40,374 nucleotides of DNA from CAZKTS01 sp964555735 (GCA_964555735.1 CAZKTS010000135.1:1-40374), one strand, 5' to 3'. Numbered from the stretch's first letter, positions 15,027-24,702 are shown. Notes: generated by a model from the letters alone, not told the origin. Numbers and translations are program-made.

Positions 15027-15890
15027 GTGAGCAACGAGCAGCAGAGCGGCACGGAGCGTGCCGTGCACGAGTTCGCGTTCGACGGCACCAACCGCGTGTC
15101 GCTCGTGCGCGCGACGCGTGAGCTCTGGGCCTACCGCGAGACGGTGTGGTCCTTCGGTGTCCGCAGCTTCCGAGTGCGGTACAAGCAAGCGGTCCTCGGT
15201 GTGGCGTGGGCCATCCTCCAACCGCTCGCGTTCCTGGGCGTGTTCCTCCTGCTCTTCGGCGGCATCGCCGGCGTGAGCGGGGGCGACGGCGCGTCGTATG
15301 CCGCCTTCGCGATCTCCGCGCTCGTCCCGTGGCAGTTCGTGAGCTCCTCGGTGCAGTTCGGCGGCGACGCGCTCATCCAGGACGCCGGGATCGTCCGCAA
15401 GGTGTACTTCCCGCGCGAGGCGCCGGTGCTCGGCGCGCTCGGCTCGTACATCCCGGACTTCATCATCGGTCTCGTGCTCGTGCTGCTCGCCGCACCCATC
15501 ACCAACGCCGATCTCACGATCAACCTGGTCTTCGTGCCGCTGCTCTTCGTTGCGCTCTTGCTGCCGGCGTTGGCCGTGACGATCCCGATCGCCGGCCTCG
15601 CCGTCTACTACCGGGACTTCAAGTACGCGCTGCCGTTCGCGATCCAGGTGTGGCTGTTCGCGAGCCCCGTCGCGTACCCCGTCACCGTGGTCGAACCCGA
15701 CCTCCGGTGGCTCTATGCACTCGTCAACCCGGTCGTCGGCGCGCTCGAGGGCTTCCGCCGCGTGCTCGCGGTCGGCGAAGCCCCCGACTGGGGTCTCCTC
15801 GGCTGCAGCACGCTGACGAGCATCGTCCTCCTGCTCGTGGGCTTCCGTGTCTTCAAGAAGCTCGAGCGCGAGTTCGCGGACGTGATCTGA
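15027..15890 (+). CDS. wzm: Wzm-type ABC-2 polysaccharide export permease
   Basis: Membrane half of an ABC exporter that moves finished polyprenyl-linked glycan across the membrane. The 287-residue protein has about six hydrophobic helices. The region RSFRVRYKQAVLGVAWAI before helix 1 is characteristic of the Wzm/TagG family, as are the FPREAPVLGAL segment and the terminal FKKLEREFADVI. The GTG at 15027 is preferred to the GTG at 15021 because a GAGG sequence is better spaced for it. The ATPase gene follows after two bases. Together they define an ABC-dependent export route. Confidence 0.92.
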   Translation: MSNEQQSGTERAVHEFAFDGTNRVSLVRATRELWAYRETVWSFGVRSFRVRYKQAVLGVAWAILQPLAFLGVFLLLFGGIAGVSGGDGASYAAFAISALVPWQFVSSSVQFGGDALIQDAGIVRKVYFPREAPVLGALGSYIPDFIIGLVLVLLAAPITNADLTINLVFVPLLFVALLLPALAVTIPIAGLAVYYRDFKYALPFAIQVWLFASPVAYPVTVVEPDLRWLYALVNPVVGALEGFRRVLAVGEAPDWGLLGCSTLTSIVLLLVGFRVFKKLEREFADVI

Positions 15891-15892
15891 GC

Positions 15893-17122
15893 ATGTGGTC
15901 GGTCCGGTTCGAAGACGTCACCAAGCGCTACCGCAAGGGTGGCGCGTCCTACCCCACCGTTGGCGCGGAGTTCCGTCAGCTCGCGCGCCGCTTCAAGTCC
16001 CGGGTACGCCGCGAGCCGGCGCCGGAGGACGGCTACCTCGCGCTCGACGGCGTCTCCTTCGAGGTGCAGGAGGGCGAGTCGTTCGCGCTCATCGGGTCCA
16101 ACGGTGCGGGCAAGACCACCTCGCTCCGCCTGCTCGCGCGGATCTCGGCACCGACGTCGGGGACGGTCCGCGGCCGCGGCCGCGTCGGCGCACTCATGGA
16201 GGTGGGCTCGGGGATGCACACCGAGCTCACCGGCCGAGAGAACATCTGGCTCTACGGCAGCATCCTGGGCATCCCCCGCTCGGAGATCCGCCGTCGCTAC
16301 GACGACATCGTCGAGTTCTCGGAGCTGGCGCACGCGATCGACACCCAGGTCAAGTACTACTCGTCGGGGATGCAGCTCCGGTTGGGCTTCGCCATCGCAT
16401 CGCACCTCGAGCCGGAGATCTTCGTCGTAGACGAGGCGCTCTCGGTCGGCGACGCCGGGTTCCAGGAGAAGTGCGTCGAACGCATGGGCGCGCTCGTGCG
16501 CGGCGGCACGAGCCTGCTGTTCGTCTCGCACAACCTTGCTGCGGTCGAGTCCGTGTGCGATCGCGCCATCCTCATCGACCGCGGTCGTGAGGTCACCCAA
16601 GGACCGGTGAAGGACGTCTTGGCCCGCTATCTCGTGCAGCTCGACGAGCGGCGCGACGTCGCCGCCGACCCGGAGAACGTCGGCGCGGTACGCGTGACCG
16701 GCGCCACGTGCCATGCGCTCGATGGCGAGGAGCGCTACCGCTTCGGCCCGAACGAGGGCGTCGAGGTGCGGCTCAAGTTCCGGTCCGACCACCCGCTCGA
16801 GCGCCCCAACGTGTCGGTGAGCATCACCGACGGCCGCCCGGGCGCCATCGTCGAGTGCTCGATGCTCGAGGATGGCCGGGCTCCGGCGCGCGTCGGCGAG
16901 GAATGGGAGTGCCGGCTCCGCATGGACGCGCTGCCCCTGCGCCCGCGGCCGTACCAGGTGTGGGCGGAGGTCCAGGAGGCCGGCGGGCGCGCCCAGCTCA
17001 TGGAGTGGATCGAGGTCGCCTCGTTCCGGATCGACGCGCCGGTCGGGGCCGGACCGCAGGCCGTCGTCGCCGCGGCGATGGGTGGTCCGGTGTCGGTGCC
17101 GTACCGGTGGGACGTCAGCTGA
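15893..17122 (+). CDS. wzt: Wzt-type ABC transporter ATPase with C-terminal glycan-binding extension
   Basis: ATPase partner of the Wzm-like permease, 409 residues. Walker A GSNGAGKT is at 68-75, the signature YSSGMQLRL near 160, Walker B IFVVDEALSVGD after it, and the H-loop FVSHN. Residues from about 265 to 375 form an extra beta-rich domain like the Wzt C-terminal domain, which reads the glycan end group before export (family knowledge). This suggests a terminally modified, length-controlled polysaccharide. The ATG at 15893 lies two bases after the permease stop. The last 8 bases overlap the convergent glycosyltransferase gene. Confidence 0.93.
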   Translation: MWSVRFEDVTKRYRKGGASYPTVGAEFRQLARRFKSRVRREPAPEDGYLALDGVSFEVQEGESFALIGSNGAGKTTSLRLLARISAPTSGTVRGRGRVGALMEVGSGMHTELTGRENIWLYGSILGIPRSEIRRRYDDIVEFSELAHAIDTQVKYYSSGMQLRLGFAIASHLEPEIFVVDEALSVGDAGFQEKCVERMGALVRGGTSLLFVSHNLAAVESVCDRAILIDRGREVTQGPVKDVLARYLVQLDERRDVAADPENVGAVRVTGATCHALDGEERYRFGPNEGVEVRLKFRSDHPLERPNVSVSITDGRPGAIVECSMLEDGRAPARVGEEWECRLRMDALPLRPRPYQVWAEVQEAGGRAQLMEWIEVASFRIDAPVGAGPQAVVAAAMGGPVSVPYRWDVS

Positions 17123-18350
17123 CCGGCCGACCGGCCCGTCGCACTGCATCCACGACCACCGCGCGCACGTTCCCGGCGCGGTACTGCGACCGCCACCGAT
17201 CCTCCCCCGAGGCGACCAACCGCTCGCGAAGTGCCGGGTCGCGATGGATGCGCACGACCGCGTCCGCGATCCCGTCGGGTGAGTCGGCGATCAAGAGCTG
17301 CTCGCCGTCGGTGACGTCGATGCCCTCGCACCCGACGGTCGTGGACACCACCGGGATGCGGCGCGCGAAGGCCTCGAGCACCTTGATGCGCGTACCGGCA
17401 CCGAACCGGATGGGCACCATCGCCACCGACGCGTCGGCCAGCTCCGCGCCGACGTCGGGCACCTCGCCGCGCAGGTCGACGCCGGGGCGGTCGCGCAGCG
17501 GAGCGACGAACTCGTCGTAGCGCCCGACGAGGCGCAGCCGCGCGCCGGGCACGGCCGCGGCGACTCGCGGGAGCACGTCGTCGGCGAGGAACCACGCCGC
17601 GTCCGCGTTGGGCTCGTACGTGAGCAACCCGACCATCACCATGACCAGACCCTGACCGGGCTCCGGCACCGCGACCGTCGTGGCGTCGGCCGGTAGCTCG
17701 TAGGCGTTCGGGAGCACGATCGCCGAGGGCTCGTCGAGGATCTGCCGGTCGGGTTCGCTGCACACCGCCACCACCGGCTCGGTCCGGGCGATGCGACGTT
17801 CGAGCGATGCCCATCGCCGCTCGTCCACCCGGTCGAACGCGCGCGCCGCGAGGGCGCGACCCCGAGAGCGGATCTGGTCGGTTCGGCCTTCTCGCCGGTC
17901 GGCGGCTCGGGCCTCGCGCAGATGCTTGATGCGCTGATCCTCGAGGTTGTCCAGGTCGACGATCCCCGGCGCCGGCACCAGGTCGCCGAGCTCAACCCAG
18001 CTGTCGGCGTGCCCGTACCAGACGACGTCGTACGGGCCGTCGGCCCAGCGCGCGAGCTCGGCGTGCGCATCGGACCAGTCGGCGCGCGCGAGCTGGCGCG
18101 GGAGGCGGCTCGTGAGCCACCGGGCCAGCATTCGCGGCGTGCTGCGCGGTGGGTTGCCGCGTACGAGCTTCCAGCGCGCCACACCGACGTCGTCGGGAAC
18201 GTCGAACGACCCCTCGTGGTCGTGCGGGATACGTACGAAGAGATCGACCTCGGCGATCGTCGCGAGCGAACGCAGCACGTGCGCGAGCCGAATCTTGTAC
18301 CCACTCTTCTCGGGCCACGGGAAGTCGTCGGCCAGGCACAGCGCCTTCAC
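17115..18350 (-). CDS. Glycosyltransferase, GT-B fold (GT4-like)
   Basis: A 411-residue transferase. The N-terminus KALCLADDFPWPEKSGYKIR is the usual start of sugar transferases with a 'W/P...GG' type loop. The C-terminal domain has VGLLTYEPNADAAWFLADD, then PIRFGAGTRIKVLEAFARRIPVV with the donor-binding glutamate. The start GTG at 18350 overlaps the preceding gene by four bases (GTGA). It is last of a five-gene operon (ligase/polymerase plus four transferases) and its 3' end overlaps wzt. Donor and linkage unknown. Confidence 0.85.
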   Translation of the reverse strand: MKALCLADDFPWPEKSGYKIRLAHVLRSLATIAEVDLFVRIPHDHEGSFDVPDDVGVARWKLVRGNPPRSTPRMLARWLTSRLPRQLARADWSDAHAELARWADGPYDVVWYGHADSWVELGDLVPAPGIVDLDNLEDQRIKHLREARAADRREGRTDQIRSRGRALAARAFDRVDERRWASLERRIARTEPVVAVCSEPDRQILDEPSAIVLPNAYELPADATTVAVPEPGQGLVMVMVGLLTYEPNADAAWFLADDVLPRVAAAVPGARLRLVGRYDEFVAPLRDRPGVDLRGEVPDVGAELADASVAMVPIRFGAGTRIKVLEAFARRIPVVSTTVGCEGIDVTDGEQLLIADSPDGIADAVVRIHRDPALRERLVASGEDRWRSQYRAGNVRAVVVDAVRRAGRPVS

Positions 18351-19468
18351 GGTCGACGCTCCTCGTCGGCGAGCGCGATCGCTCGGCGGTACGCATCGAG
18401 GGTTCCCTGTGCGCACGCTTCCCAGGTGGGCAGGCCGGCGACGGACGGCACCGAAGGGACCCGGGGACGGTCGGCCGCAGCGACGATCGCGGCTCGCCAC
18501 GCGGCGACGTCACGCGGGTCGAGATGGGTGATCTGCCCCCCGCCGACCTCCACGAGCGCCGGGTCGTCGCTGGCCACGATGGGGACGCCGAACGCGCGCC
18601 CTTCGATGATCGGGAGCCCGAAGCCCTCCTCGAAGCTCGGCATGAGCAGCAGCGTCGCGTGCTCGTAGCACCACCGGAGCTGCGCATCGGGAGCGTCTCG
18701 GGCCCAGACCGCACGGCCGCGCTCGACGAGGGCGGCGAGGCGGTCGCGTGTGGCGTCGCTCTTCCAGCCGGCGGGGCCCACCACGACGAGCAGCAGGCCG
18801 GTTGCCTCGCCGACGCCGTCCTCCCAGAGCCCGAGGAGCAGCTCGACGTTCTTGCGCGCCGAGAGGTCGCCGACGACGAGCGCGAACGGTCGGTCGGCCG
18901 CCGTCGGTACCGGCTCCGGCGCAACCTGCAGGAGCGGCACCGAGAGCCCGTTGGGCACCAGGACGGTCTTGTCGAGGAGGTCGGACTCGAGCGCGCCGAG
19001 GCGCGCGCGTGTCGCCTCGGTCACGGCGACGAGGATCGTCGCGTCACGGATGGACGCCCGGTACTGGCGCGGCAGGAGCAACGCCTTCGGACCCGGGAAC
19101 GTCGCCCGCCAGGTGAGCAGGATGAGATCCTGCACGGTCAGCACGCTCGGGAGCCGGGTCCGTGGGACCAGGTGCTTGGTCCCGTGCACCACGTCGACGC
19201 CGATGCGCTCGAGCCGGCGACCGATGCCGTAGCGCTCGTCGAGACCCCGCCCCACCGTGCCGCGCCCGCGAAGCGTCACGACCTCGCGTACGTTCGCCAC
19301 CCCCGCCACGGCGGGCTCCTCGCCCTCCGGCACCACGACGACGAGCTCGACGTCGCCACGAGCGCCGAGCGCGTGGAGCAGCTCACGCTCGTAGCGCGCC
19401 ATGCCGCCGCCACCGTGCAGCGCGGTCGCGAGCAGCCCGACGCGCACCGGCGCGTCAGCCGCGGACAT
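18347..19468 (-). CDS. GT4-family glycosyltransferase
   Basis: A 373-residue GT-B transferase. The N-terminal domain starts VRVGLLATALHGGGGMARY, with the glycine-rich acceptor loop. The C-terminal domain has FALVVGDLSARKN and the retaining E-x7-E motif in PSFEEGFGLPIIEG. An ATG at 19468 is taken as the start. It overlaps the upstream transferase by 14 bases, a little more than its neighbours do, and a GTG nearer the glycine loop is possible. The acceptor is presumably the growing lipid-linked glycan. Confidence 0.87.
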   Translation of the reverse strand: MSAADAPVRVGLLATALHGGGGMARYERELLHALGARGDVELVVVVPEGEEPAVAGVANVREVVTLRGRGTVGRGLDERYGIGRRLERIGVDVVHGTKHLVPRTRLPSVLTVQDLILLTWRATFPGPKALLLPRQYRASIRDATILVAVTEATRARLGALESDLLDKTVLVPNGLSVPLLQVAPEPVPTAADRPFALVVGDLSARKNVELLLGLWEDGVGEATGLLLVVVGPAGWKSDATRDRLAALVERGRAVWARDAPDAQLRWCYEHATLLLMPSFEEGFGLPIIEGRAFGVPIVASDDPALVEVGGGQITHLDPRDVAAWRAAIVAAADRPRVPSVPSVAGLPTWEACAQGTLDAYRRAIALADEERRP

Positions 19469-20606
19469 CGGCGTAGGCCTGCTCGACGGCGGCGAGGTGC
19501 TCGGGCCAGGTCGATGCCGCACTCGCGCTCGACCCTCGGAACGGCGTGGGATCGGCCGCTACGCGGCGGAGCCGCTCACCGAGCGCGGCGCGATCGCCCG
19601 ACTCGAAGAGGAGCGGCCGGCTCTCGGGCGCGACCAGCTCGGGGATGCCGCCGATGCGCGCGCCGACGACGGGCAGGCGGCGGGCGCGCGCCTCCAACAC
19701 GACCAGGCCGGCGAGCTCGCGGCACTCCGACGGCACGACGAGCGCATCGACGTCGGCGAACAGCTGCTCCTTGCGCTCGCCGTCGACCCAACCCAGCAGC
19801 TCGACGCCGGTCGCGGCGCGGGCCTCCAACGAGGCGCGCAGCGGGCCGTCGCCCGCGATCAGGAGGCGCGCGCCTGGGATCGCGGCCGCGAGGAACGCGT
19901 CGACGAGCGTCGGCACTCCCTTCGCGACGTCGAGGCGACCGAGGTACCCGAACGTGACCGGCGCGTCGTGCCGAGCCCTGGGTGGCATGGACGGTGCCTC
20001 GGGCACGGGCGGCGGCACCACTCGGGTGCGCCCCCGAGCCCAGCCCAGGTGCTCGTGCAGCGTCGCGGCGTCGTGCGAGCCGACCAGCAGGAGGGACGGG
20101 TGGTGGCGGTGCAGGAGCGCGCTGCGCGCTCCCGACCACGCCACGCACGAGGCGCACCTCGTAGTGCAGGCCTCGCCGTTCGCGCGCACCAGGGTCGTGC
20201 GACGGCACAACAGCCAATAGTCGTGCACCGTGTGCACGTGCGGCACACCGTGCGCCGACGGGGTGGTGAGCGCGGCGGTGGAGAGCCCGCTCACGACGTG
20301 GGTGTGCACGACGTCGGGCCGGGTCTCTCGGATGGCGTCGACGAGCGCGCGGCGCGCCCGCGCGCTGTAGAGATCGGTGGCGTGGAAGCGGGCGCGGTCG
20401 AGCGCGCCGTGCTCCGTGTACTGGTCGAGGCGATACACGGGAGGCGGGACCGCGCGGGTGACATCGTCGGCCTCGACCCCCAGCGTCACGACCGAGACCT
20501 CGTGGTCCTGCCGGCGCAGTCGGGCAGCGAGCGCGGACGCGTACAGCTCGGCACCGCCGAGCACGTGCGGCGGCCAGAGCGACGAGACCATGAGCACCCG
20601 GGTCAC
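19455..20606 (-). CDS. GT4-family glycosyltransferase
   Basis: A 383-residue GT-B transferase. It starts TRVLMVSSLWPPHVLGGAEL with the GGAE acceptor loop. HTVHDYWLLCRRTTLVR, a stretch frequent in GT4 enzymes of capsule clusters, comes next, followed by a cysteine cluster (CTTRCASC) that is probably structural. The donor site is VTFGYLGRLDVAKG and PSECRELAGLVVLEA. The GTG at 20606 forms a GTGA overlap with the gene before it. Substrates unknown. Confidence 0.87.
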   Translation of the reverse strand: MTRVLMVSSLWPPHVLGGAELYASALAARLRRQDHEVSVVTLGVEADDVTRAVPPPVYRLDQYTEHGALDRARFHATDLYSARARRALVDAIRETRPDVVHTHVVSGLSTAALTTPSAHGVPHVHTVHDYWLLCRRTTLVRANGEACTTRCASCVAWSGARSALLHRHHPSLLLVGSHDAATLHEHLGWARGRTRVVPPPVPEAPSMPPRARHDAPVTFGYLGRLDVAKGVPTLVDAFLAAAIPGARLLIAGDGPLRASLEARAATGVELLGWVDGERKEQLFADVDALVVPSECRELAGLVVLEARARRLPVVGARIGGIPELVAPESRPLLFESGDRAALGERLRRVAADPTPFRGSSASAASTWPEHLAAVEQAYADVRG

Positions 20607-21739
20607 GAGACGAGCCCGCTCGTCAGCTCGGCCACCGCCGCGGTCGAGCGCGGCAGGGCGAACGCCGCGGCCCGCTCTCTGGCCCGGGCACCCAGCGCTT
20701 CAGCGCGCCCGCGATCGCGGAGCACGCCGACCAGGGCCGCGGCCAGCGCCACGGGATCGCCCGGGGCCACCAGCACCCCACCGGCGTCGGTGCCGTCGCC
20801 GATCGCCTCGCGCATGCCCTCGACATCGGTCGCGACGACGCCGCGGCCGCACGCCAACGCCTCGAGCACCGCGAACGAGAGGCCCTCCCAGCGCGACGGC
20901 GCGGTGACGACGTCGGCCGCCGCGTAGACCCGGCGGACGTCGGGCACCCGGCCGACGAACGCCACCCCGCGGTCGGTGCCGGCGTCGGCCCGCAGCCGAT
21001 CGGCGTCCGGGCCATCGCCGGCGAGCAGCAGGCGAGCGTCGGGCAGCTCGCTGCGGATCATCGGCCACGCGTCCAGGAGGAGGTCCTGGCCCTTCTGATG
21101 CGTCAGCCGCCCGGCACACACCACGACCGGTGCGTCGACCGGGCAGCCGAACGCGGCGCGCGCCGAGGCGCGGGCCTCGTCATCCGCGGGAGCGAAGCGC
21201 TCGAGATCGACGCCGTTGTGCACGACCGTGAACGGAGCGCGGATGCCGGTGGCTTCGCCATCGAGGCGTTCGGCGTCGCTGACGCAGAGCACCAGGGTCG
21301 TCCAGCGCGCCGCGTGCCGCTCCCACCACCGAGCCGCGCGGCGCGTCGGGCCGCCGCCGTAGAGGAACGACCACGCGTGCGGCGTGAAGACCGTGGGGCG
21401 GCGACCGCGCACGGCGAGGCGGCCCGCCAGCCCGGCCTTCGAGGAGTGGAGGTGCAGCACGTCGGGCTGGACGTCACGGACGATCCGGGCCAGCCCGCGC
21501 ACCTCGAGCACGGTCGACAGGCCCGGCGCTCGTCGCGCCGGCCACCGGTGGTGGGCCGCACCCACCCCCGCGACCTCGTCCTCGAGCGTCGCGTCGGCCG
21601 GCGTCGCCACGTGCACCGTCCAGCCGCGCCCCACCTGATCCCGGACGAGCTCCGTGACGTAGCGGGCGACGCCGTCGGTCGTCGGCTGCGAGACGTGCAG
21701 CACCGTCGGCGGCGCGGCGTCCGGACGCTTCGTGGTCAC
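20603..21739 (-). CDS. GT4-family glycosyltransferase
   Basis: A 378-residue GT-B transferase with TVLHVSQPTTDGVARYV at the N-terminus. HLHSSKAGLAGRLA is typical of the acceptor domain. VCAGRLTHQKGQDLLLDA and PSRWEGLSFAVLEALACG hold the donor-binding K and E-x7-E residues. GTG start at 21739 overlaps the ligase/polymerase gene by four bases. It is second in the operon that begins at 23181. Confidence 0.88.
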   Translation of the reverse strand: MTTKRPDAAPPTVLHVSQPTTDGVARYVTELVRDQVGRGWTVHVATPADATLEDEVAGVGAAHHRWPARRAPGLSTVLEVRGLARIVRDVQPDVLHLHSSKAGLAGRLAVRGRRPTVFTPHAWSFLYGGGPTRRAARWWERHAARWTTLVLCVSDAERLDGEATGIRAPFTVVHNGVDLERFAPADDEARASARAAFGCPVDAPVVVCAGRLTHQKGQDLLLDAWPMIRSELPDARLLLAGDGPDADRLRADAGTDRGVAFVGRVPDVRRVYAAADVVTAPSRWEGLSFAVLEALACGRGVVATDVEGMREAIGDGTDAGGVLVAPGDPVALAAALVGVLRDRGRAEALGARARERAAAFALPRSTAAVAELTSGLVS

Positions 21740-23181
21740 CCCGCGCGCGCCGTGGCCGCGCGTGACGTGACATCGATCGCGTCCGCGTCGGCGACCCCGC
21801 CGTCGCCGGGGCGCATGGTCGCGCCCAACGCGAGCAGCGTCCAGAACAAGAAGTCCATCGGGAAGATCTCGAGGTACGACGTGAAGAAGGCTGCCGCGAT
21901 GGCGGCCACGATCTGCGCGGAGATCCCGTCGGCGAGCGCTCGGTCACGCCCACGTAACAGATCAGCGATCTTCGCGGTCGAGACGAGGCCCGCGATCATC
22001 ACGAGCGCCAGCATCCACAACCCGAGCACACCGAGCTCGTAGAGCGTCTTGAAGTAGTAGTTGTCGGGTTGGTACCGGTCGGCCTCGAGCCCGTGCAGCT
22101 CGATCACGGTCTCGGCCGCGCTCCCCACCGCGCCGATGCCCGCGCCGAGCGGGTATCCCGACACCTGCGCGAGGTTCTCCTCCCACCCGGTGGTGCGGTC
22201 GTTCAGGCTGCTCGACGAGCTGAGCGTCTCGGTCACGTTCCCGCCGAAGACGAGGAACCCGACGAGGACGAGCGGCAACGCCGCGAGCACGATCCGGTAC
22301 CGCCGGAACCCGAGGAAGACCAGACCGACGCCGAGGCCGACGAGCGACGACCGCGAGAACGCGGCACCGAGGCCGAGGAAGTACAGCGGGGTCAGGACGA
22401 GGAAGCAACGGTTGCGAGCCCGCTTCGTGTCGCTCAGCGCCACCGGGATGCCGATCAGCAGCACGATCATCACGTACATCGCGAAGGCCGGTGCGTTCTC
22501 GAAGGTCGAGAAGGCGCGGAACGAGTCACCGATGAAGCGGATGGACGTGTCGTAGCCGTAGCCGAGTGCGTGCACCGCGTCCGGTCCGATCACCTGTTGG
22601 TACACGCCGAAGACCGCCACGACGGCACCGGTGCCCATGAGGATCGTGACGAGGCGGTCGCGCTCACGTGCGTCGAGCGGGCAGCGCCAGACGGCCCAGG
22701 CCACGAGCACGTAGGCGAAGTCGAGCTTGAGACCCACGAGGCCCTGCACGTTGCCGACGTACGCCGCCGACGCGAGGCCGATGAACGCGAGGCCGAAGAG
22801 CGGGATCGACCAGGAGGGCAGGCGCCGCCCTCGTCGGGCACGCGCCGACGCGGGGCACACGAAGGTCGCGAGGAGCACGATTGCGCCGAGCACGAACTTC
22901 CAGGCCGCACCCACCACGGGAACCTCGACGAGCAGGCGCAGGCCGTCGAACGGGGCCAGCGCCACGAGGAGGAGGAAGCCGAGCTGCGGGCGCCGGAGCG
23001 TCATGACCACGAACGGCGCGGCGATCACCACGAAGAGCAGAACGGGGCCGTAGCCGGTGGCGCACGCCACGACGACCACCACCGCCGCCGGCACGGAGAC
23101 GAGGAGCAGCAAGAGCCGCGACGCGACGGCGACGTCTCCACCAGCGCGGCCCGCGCGTCTCGTCACGCTGCCGACCCCCAT
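21736..23181 (-). CDS. O-antigen ligase/polymerase family membrane protein (Wzy_C-like)
   Basis: A 481-residue polytopic protein with about 11-12 hydrophobic helices. A large extracytoplasmic loop follows FGGNVTETLSSSSSLNDR and includes GWEENLAQVSGYPLGAGIG, matching the R/W/G-rich loop of Wzy_C proteins. These either ligate glycan to an acceptor or polymerise repeat units on the outer face; sequence alone does not decide. The ATG at 23181 lies nine bases after TACGCT, making it the first gene of the transferase operon. Reading further upstream would cross the divergent promoter. The partner on the other side is the Wzc-like kinase, which favours a polymerase role (inference). Confidence 0.82.
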   Translation of the reverse strand: MGVGSVTRRAGRAGGDVAVASRLLLLLVSVPAAVVVVVACATGYGPVLLFVVIAAPFVVMTLRRPQLGFLLLVALAPFDGLRLLVEVPVVGAAWKFVLGAIVLLATFVCPASARARRGRRLPSWSIPLFGLAFIGLASAAYVGNVQGLVGLKLDFAYVLVAWAVWRCPLDARERDRLVTILMGTGAVVAVFGVYQQVIGPDAVHALGYGYDTSIRFIGDSFRAFSTFENAPAFAMYVMIVLLIGIPVALSDTKRARNRCFLVLTPLYFLGLGAAFSRSSLVGLGVGLVFLGFRRYRIVLAALPLVLVGFLVFGGNVTETLSSSSSLNDRTTGWEENLAQVSGYPLGAGIGAVGSAAETVIELHGLEADRYQPDNYYFKTLYELGVLGLWMLALVMIAGLVSTAKIADLLRGRDRALADGISAQIVAAIAAAFFTSYLEIFPMDFLFWTLLALGATMRPGDGGVADADAIDVTSRAATARAG

Positions 23182-23190
23182 CTCGAGTCG

Positions 23191-23196
23191 AGCGTA
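23191..23196 (-). promoter_or_regulatory. -10 hexamer TACGCT of the ligase/glycosyltransferase operon
   Basis: TACGCT on the minus strand, nine bases before the ATG at 23181; at most two or three untranslated bases would remain. No -35 seen. Divergent to the kinase promoter. Confidence 0.45.
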
Positions 23197-23226
23197 GCGT
23201 GCCGCGGTCCGCGCGAGGCGCGAACC

Positions 23227-23232
23227 TACAAT
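23227..23232 (+). promoter_or_regulatory. -10 hexamer TACAAT of the Wzc-like kinase gene
   Basis: TACAAT lies nine bases before the ATG at 23242, close to the consensus TATAAT. The 60-base divergent gap shared with the ligase gene leaves no room for long leaders. Confidence 0.5.
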
Positions 23233-23241
23233 GGCTCCCTC

Positions 23242-24702
23242 ATGGATCTTGCCGACCACTTCAGAGTGATCGCGCACAACTGGTGGCGGATCCTGATCGT
23301 CGCGCTGCTCGTCGCCGCGGGCGTCTACTACTACAGCAGCACGCGCGACGACGTCTACGAAGCCAGCACGACCATGAGCGTGTCGTCGGGGCTCGCCAGC
23401 AGCGGTTCGGTCTCACCCAAGGACCAGAGCGTCTTCCTCGCGCAGACGTACGCCGAGCTCGCGCTGACTCGTCCGGTCGTGGCCGCGGCGGTGAAGGACG
23501 GCGACCTCTCGATCTCGGTCGACAGCGCGCGCGACAACCTCGGCGTCGAGCCCGCGAGCGACACCGGCTTCCTCACCATCACCGCGTCGGGGTCGCGTCC
23601 GCGCGAGGCATCGGCACTCGCCAACGCCACCGCGGCCGCGCTGCGTGAAGCCGTCGCGTCGGAGCAGGAACGCGCCGTCGAGCAGGACCTCGAGTCGGTC
23701 AATGCCGAGATCGCATCGGTCCAGGCCGAGCTCGCGACCACCGCCGAGGGCACGCCGGCGCGCGCCGAGCTCGAGACGCGCTACAGCGCACTCCTCCAGG
23801 CCGCGATCGAGCGCCGCACCCAACCCCGTGATCGCATCGAGGTGGTGTCGCCGGCCCGCCCACCCGAGGCGCCGGTGTCGCCGCGGCCCAAGCGCGACGC
23901 GGTCCTCGGCTTCCTCGTCGCCGGGATCCTCGCGGCCGAGGCGAGCGTGGCCATGGCCGCGTTCAGCGACCGCCTGCCACGGAACCTCGACCCCGAGCGG
24001 GTGGGCGAGGCCCTGGGCGCGCCCGTGCTCGCGAGCGTCCCCCGGGGGTCGGGACCGCCGACCGTGGAGGCGTTCCGCGCCCTGCGCACGAGCCTCGTCG
24101 CGCTCCCCGAAGGCGCGCGGCCGCGCACGATCGCGATCGTGAGCGCGACCGAGAACGCCGGGAAGTCGTTCACGTCGATCAACCTCGCCCAGGCTGCCGC
24201 GGCGCAGCAGTCCGGGGTGATGCTCGTCGACGCCGACCTCCGACGACCGGTGGTGCACCAGCTGCTGCAGGTCGAGCGCATCCCCGGCCTCACCGACGTC
24301 CTCGCGGGCACCGAGCTCCAGGGCGCGGTCCACTCGGTCGGCGTGTCGCCCGAGTACGCGACCGGCCACCCGCGGCGATTCCTGGTGCTCCCCAGCGGCA
24401 CCGACGTGCGCGACCCGGTGGCAACGTTGAGCGGTGGCGCACTGCTGACGCTCGATCGCCGGTTCGAGGAGCCGCCCCGCCTGGTGATCTTCGACACCCC
24501 GCCGGTCGCGCTCTTCGCCGACGCGCTCGCGATCGCCGCGCAGTGCGACGCGGTGATCGTCGTCGTCGACGCCAAGAGCAGCCGGCTCCGGTCGGTGCGC
24601 ACCGCGATGGCGAGGGTCGAGCGTGGGGGTGGCACCATCATCGGCGTGGTGCTGAACCGGGTGAGCGGGAGCCGTCGCGACCGCTACTCCGCCTACCGCT
24701 GA
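23242..24702 (+). CDS. Wzc-like polysaccharide copolymerase fused to BY-kinase
   Basis: A 486-residue fusion. The N-terminal Wzz-type part has membrane helices at about 15-33 and 220-240 enclosing an extracytoplasmic segment with a coiled coil (140-190). The cytoplasmic C-terminal half is a bacterial tyrosine kinase. Walker A is ATENAGKS (302-309), Walker A' VMLVDADLRR (326-335) and Walker B LVIFDTPP (414-421). The first P-loop glycine is replaced, as in other BY-kinases. The tail has only two tyrosines, Y482 and Y485, in RYSAYR, a sparse autophosphorylation cluster. The role is chain-length control of an exported polysaccharide. A cognate phosphatase candidate lies at 27150. The 3' end overlaps the convergent gene by ten bases. 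Confidence 0.9.
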   Translation: MDLADHFRVIAHNWWRILIVALLVAAGVYYYSSTRDDVYEASTTMSVSSGLASSGSVSPKDQSVFLAQTYAELALTRPVVAAAVKDGDLSISVDSARDNLGVEPASDTGFLTITASGSRPREASALANATAAALREAVASEQERAVEQDLESVNAEIASVQAELATTAEGTPARAELETRYSALLQAAIERRTQPRDRIEVVSPARPPEAPVSPRPKRDAVLGFLVAGILAAEASVAMAAFSDRLPRNLDPERVGEALGAPVLASVPRGSGPPTVEAFRALRTSLVALPEGARPRTIAIVSATENAGKSFTSINLAQAAAAQQSGVMLVDADLRRPVVHQLLQVERIPGLTDVLAGTELQGAVHSVGVSPEYATGHPRRFLVLPSGTDVRDPVATLSGGALLTLDRRFEEPPRLVIFDTPPVALFADALAIAAQCDAVIVVVDAKSSRLRSVRTAMARVERGGGTIIGVVLNRVSGSRRDRYSAYR

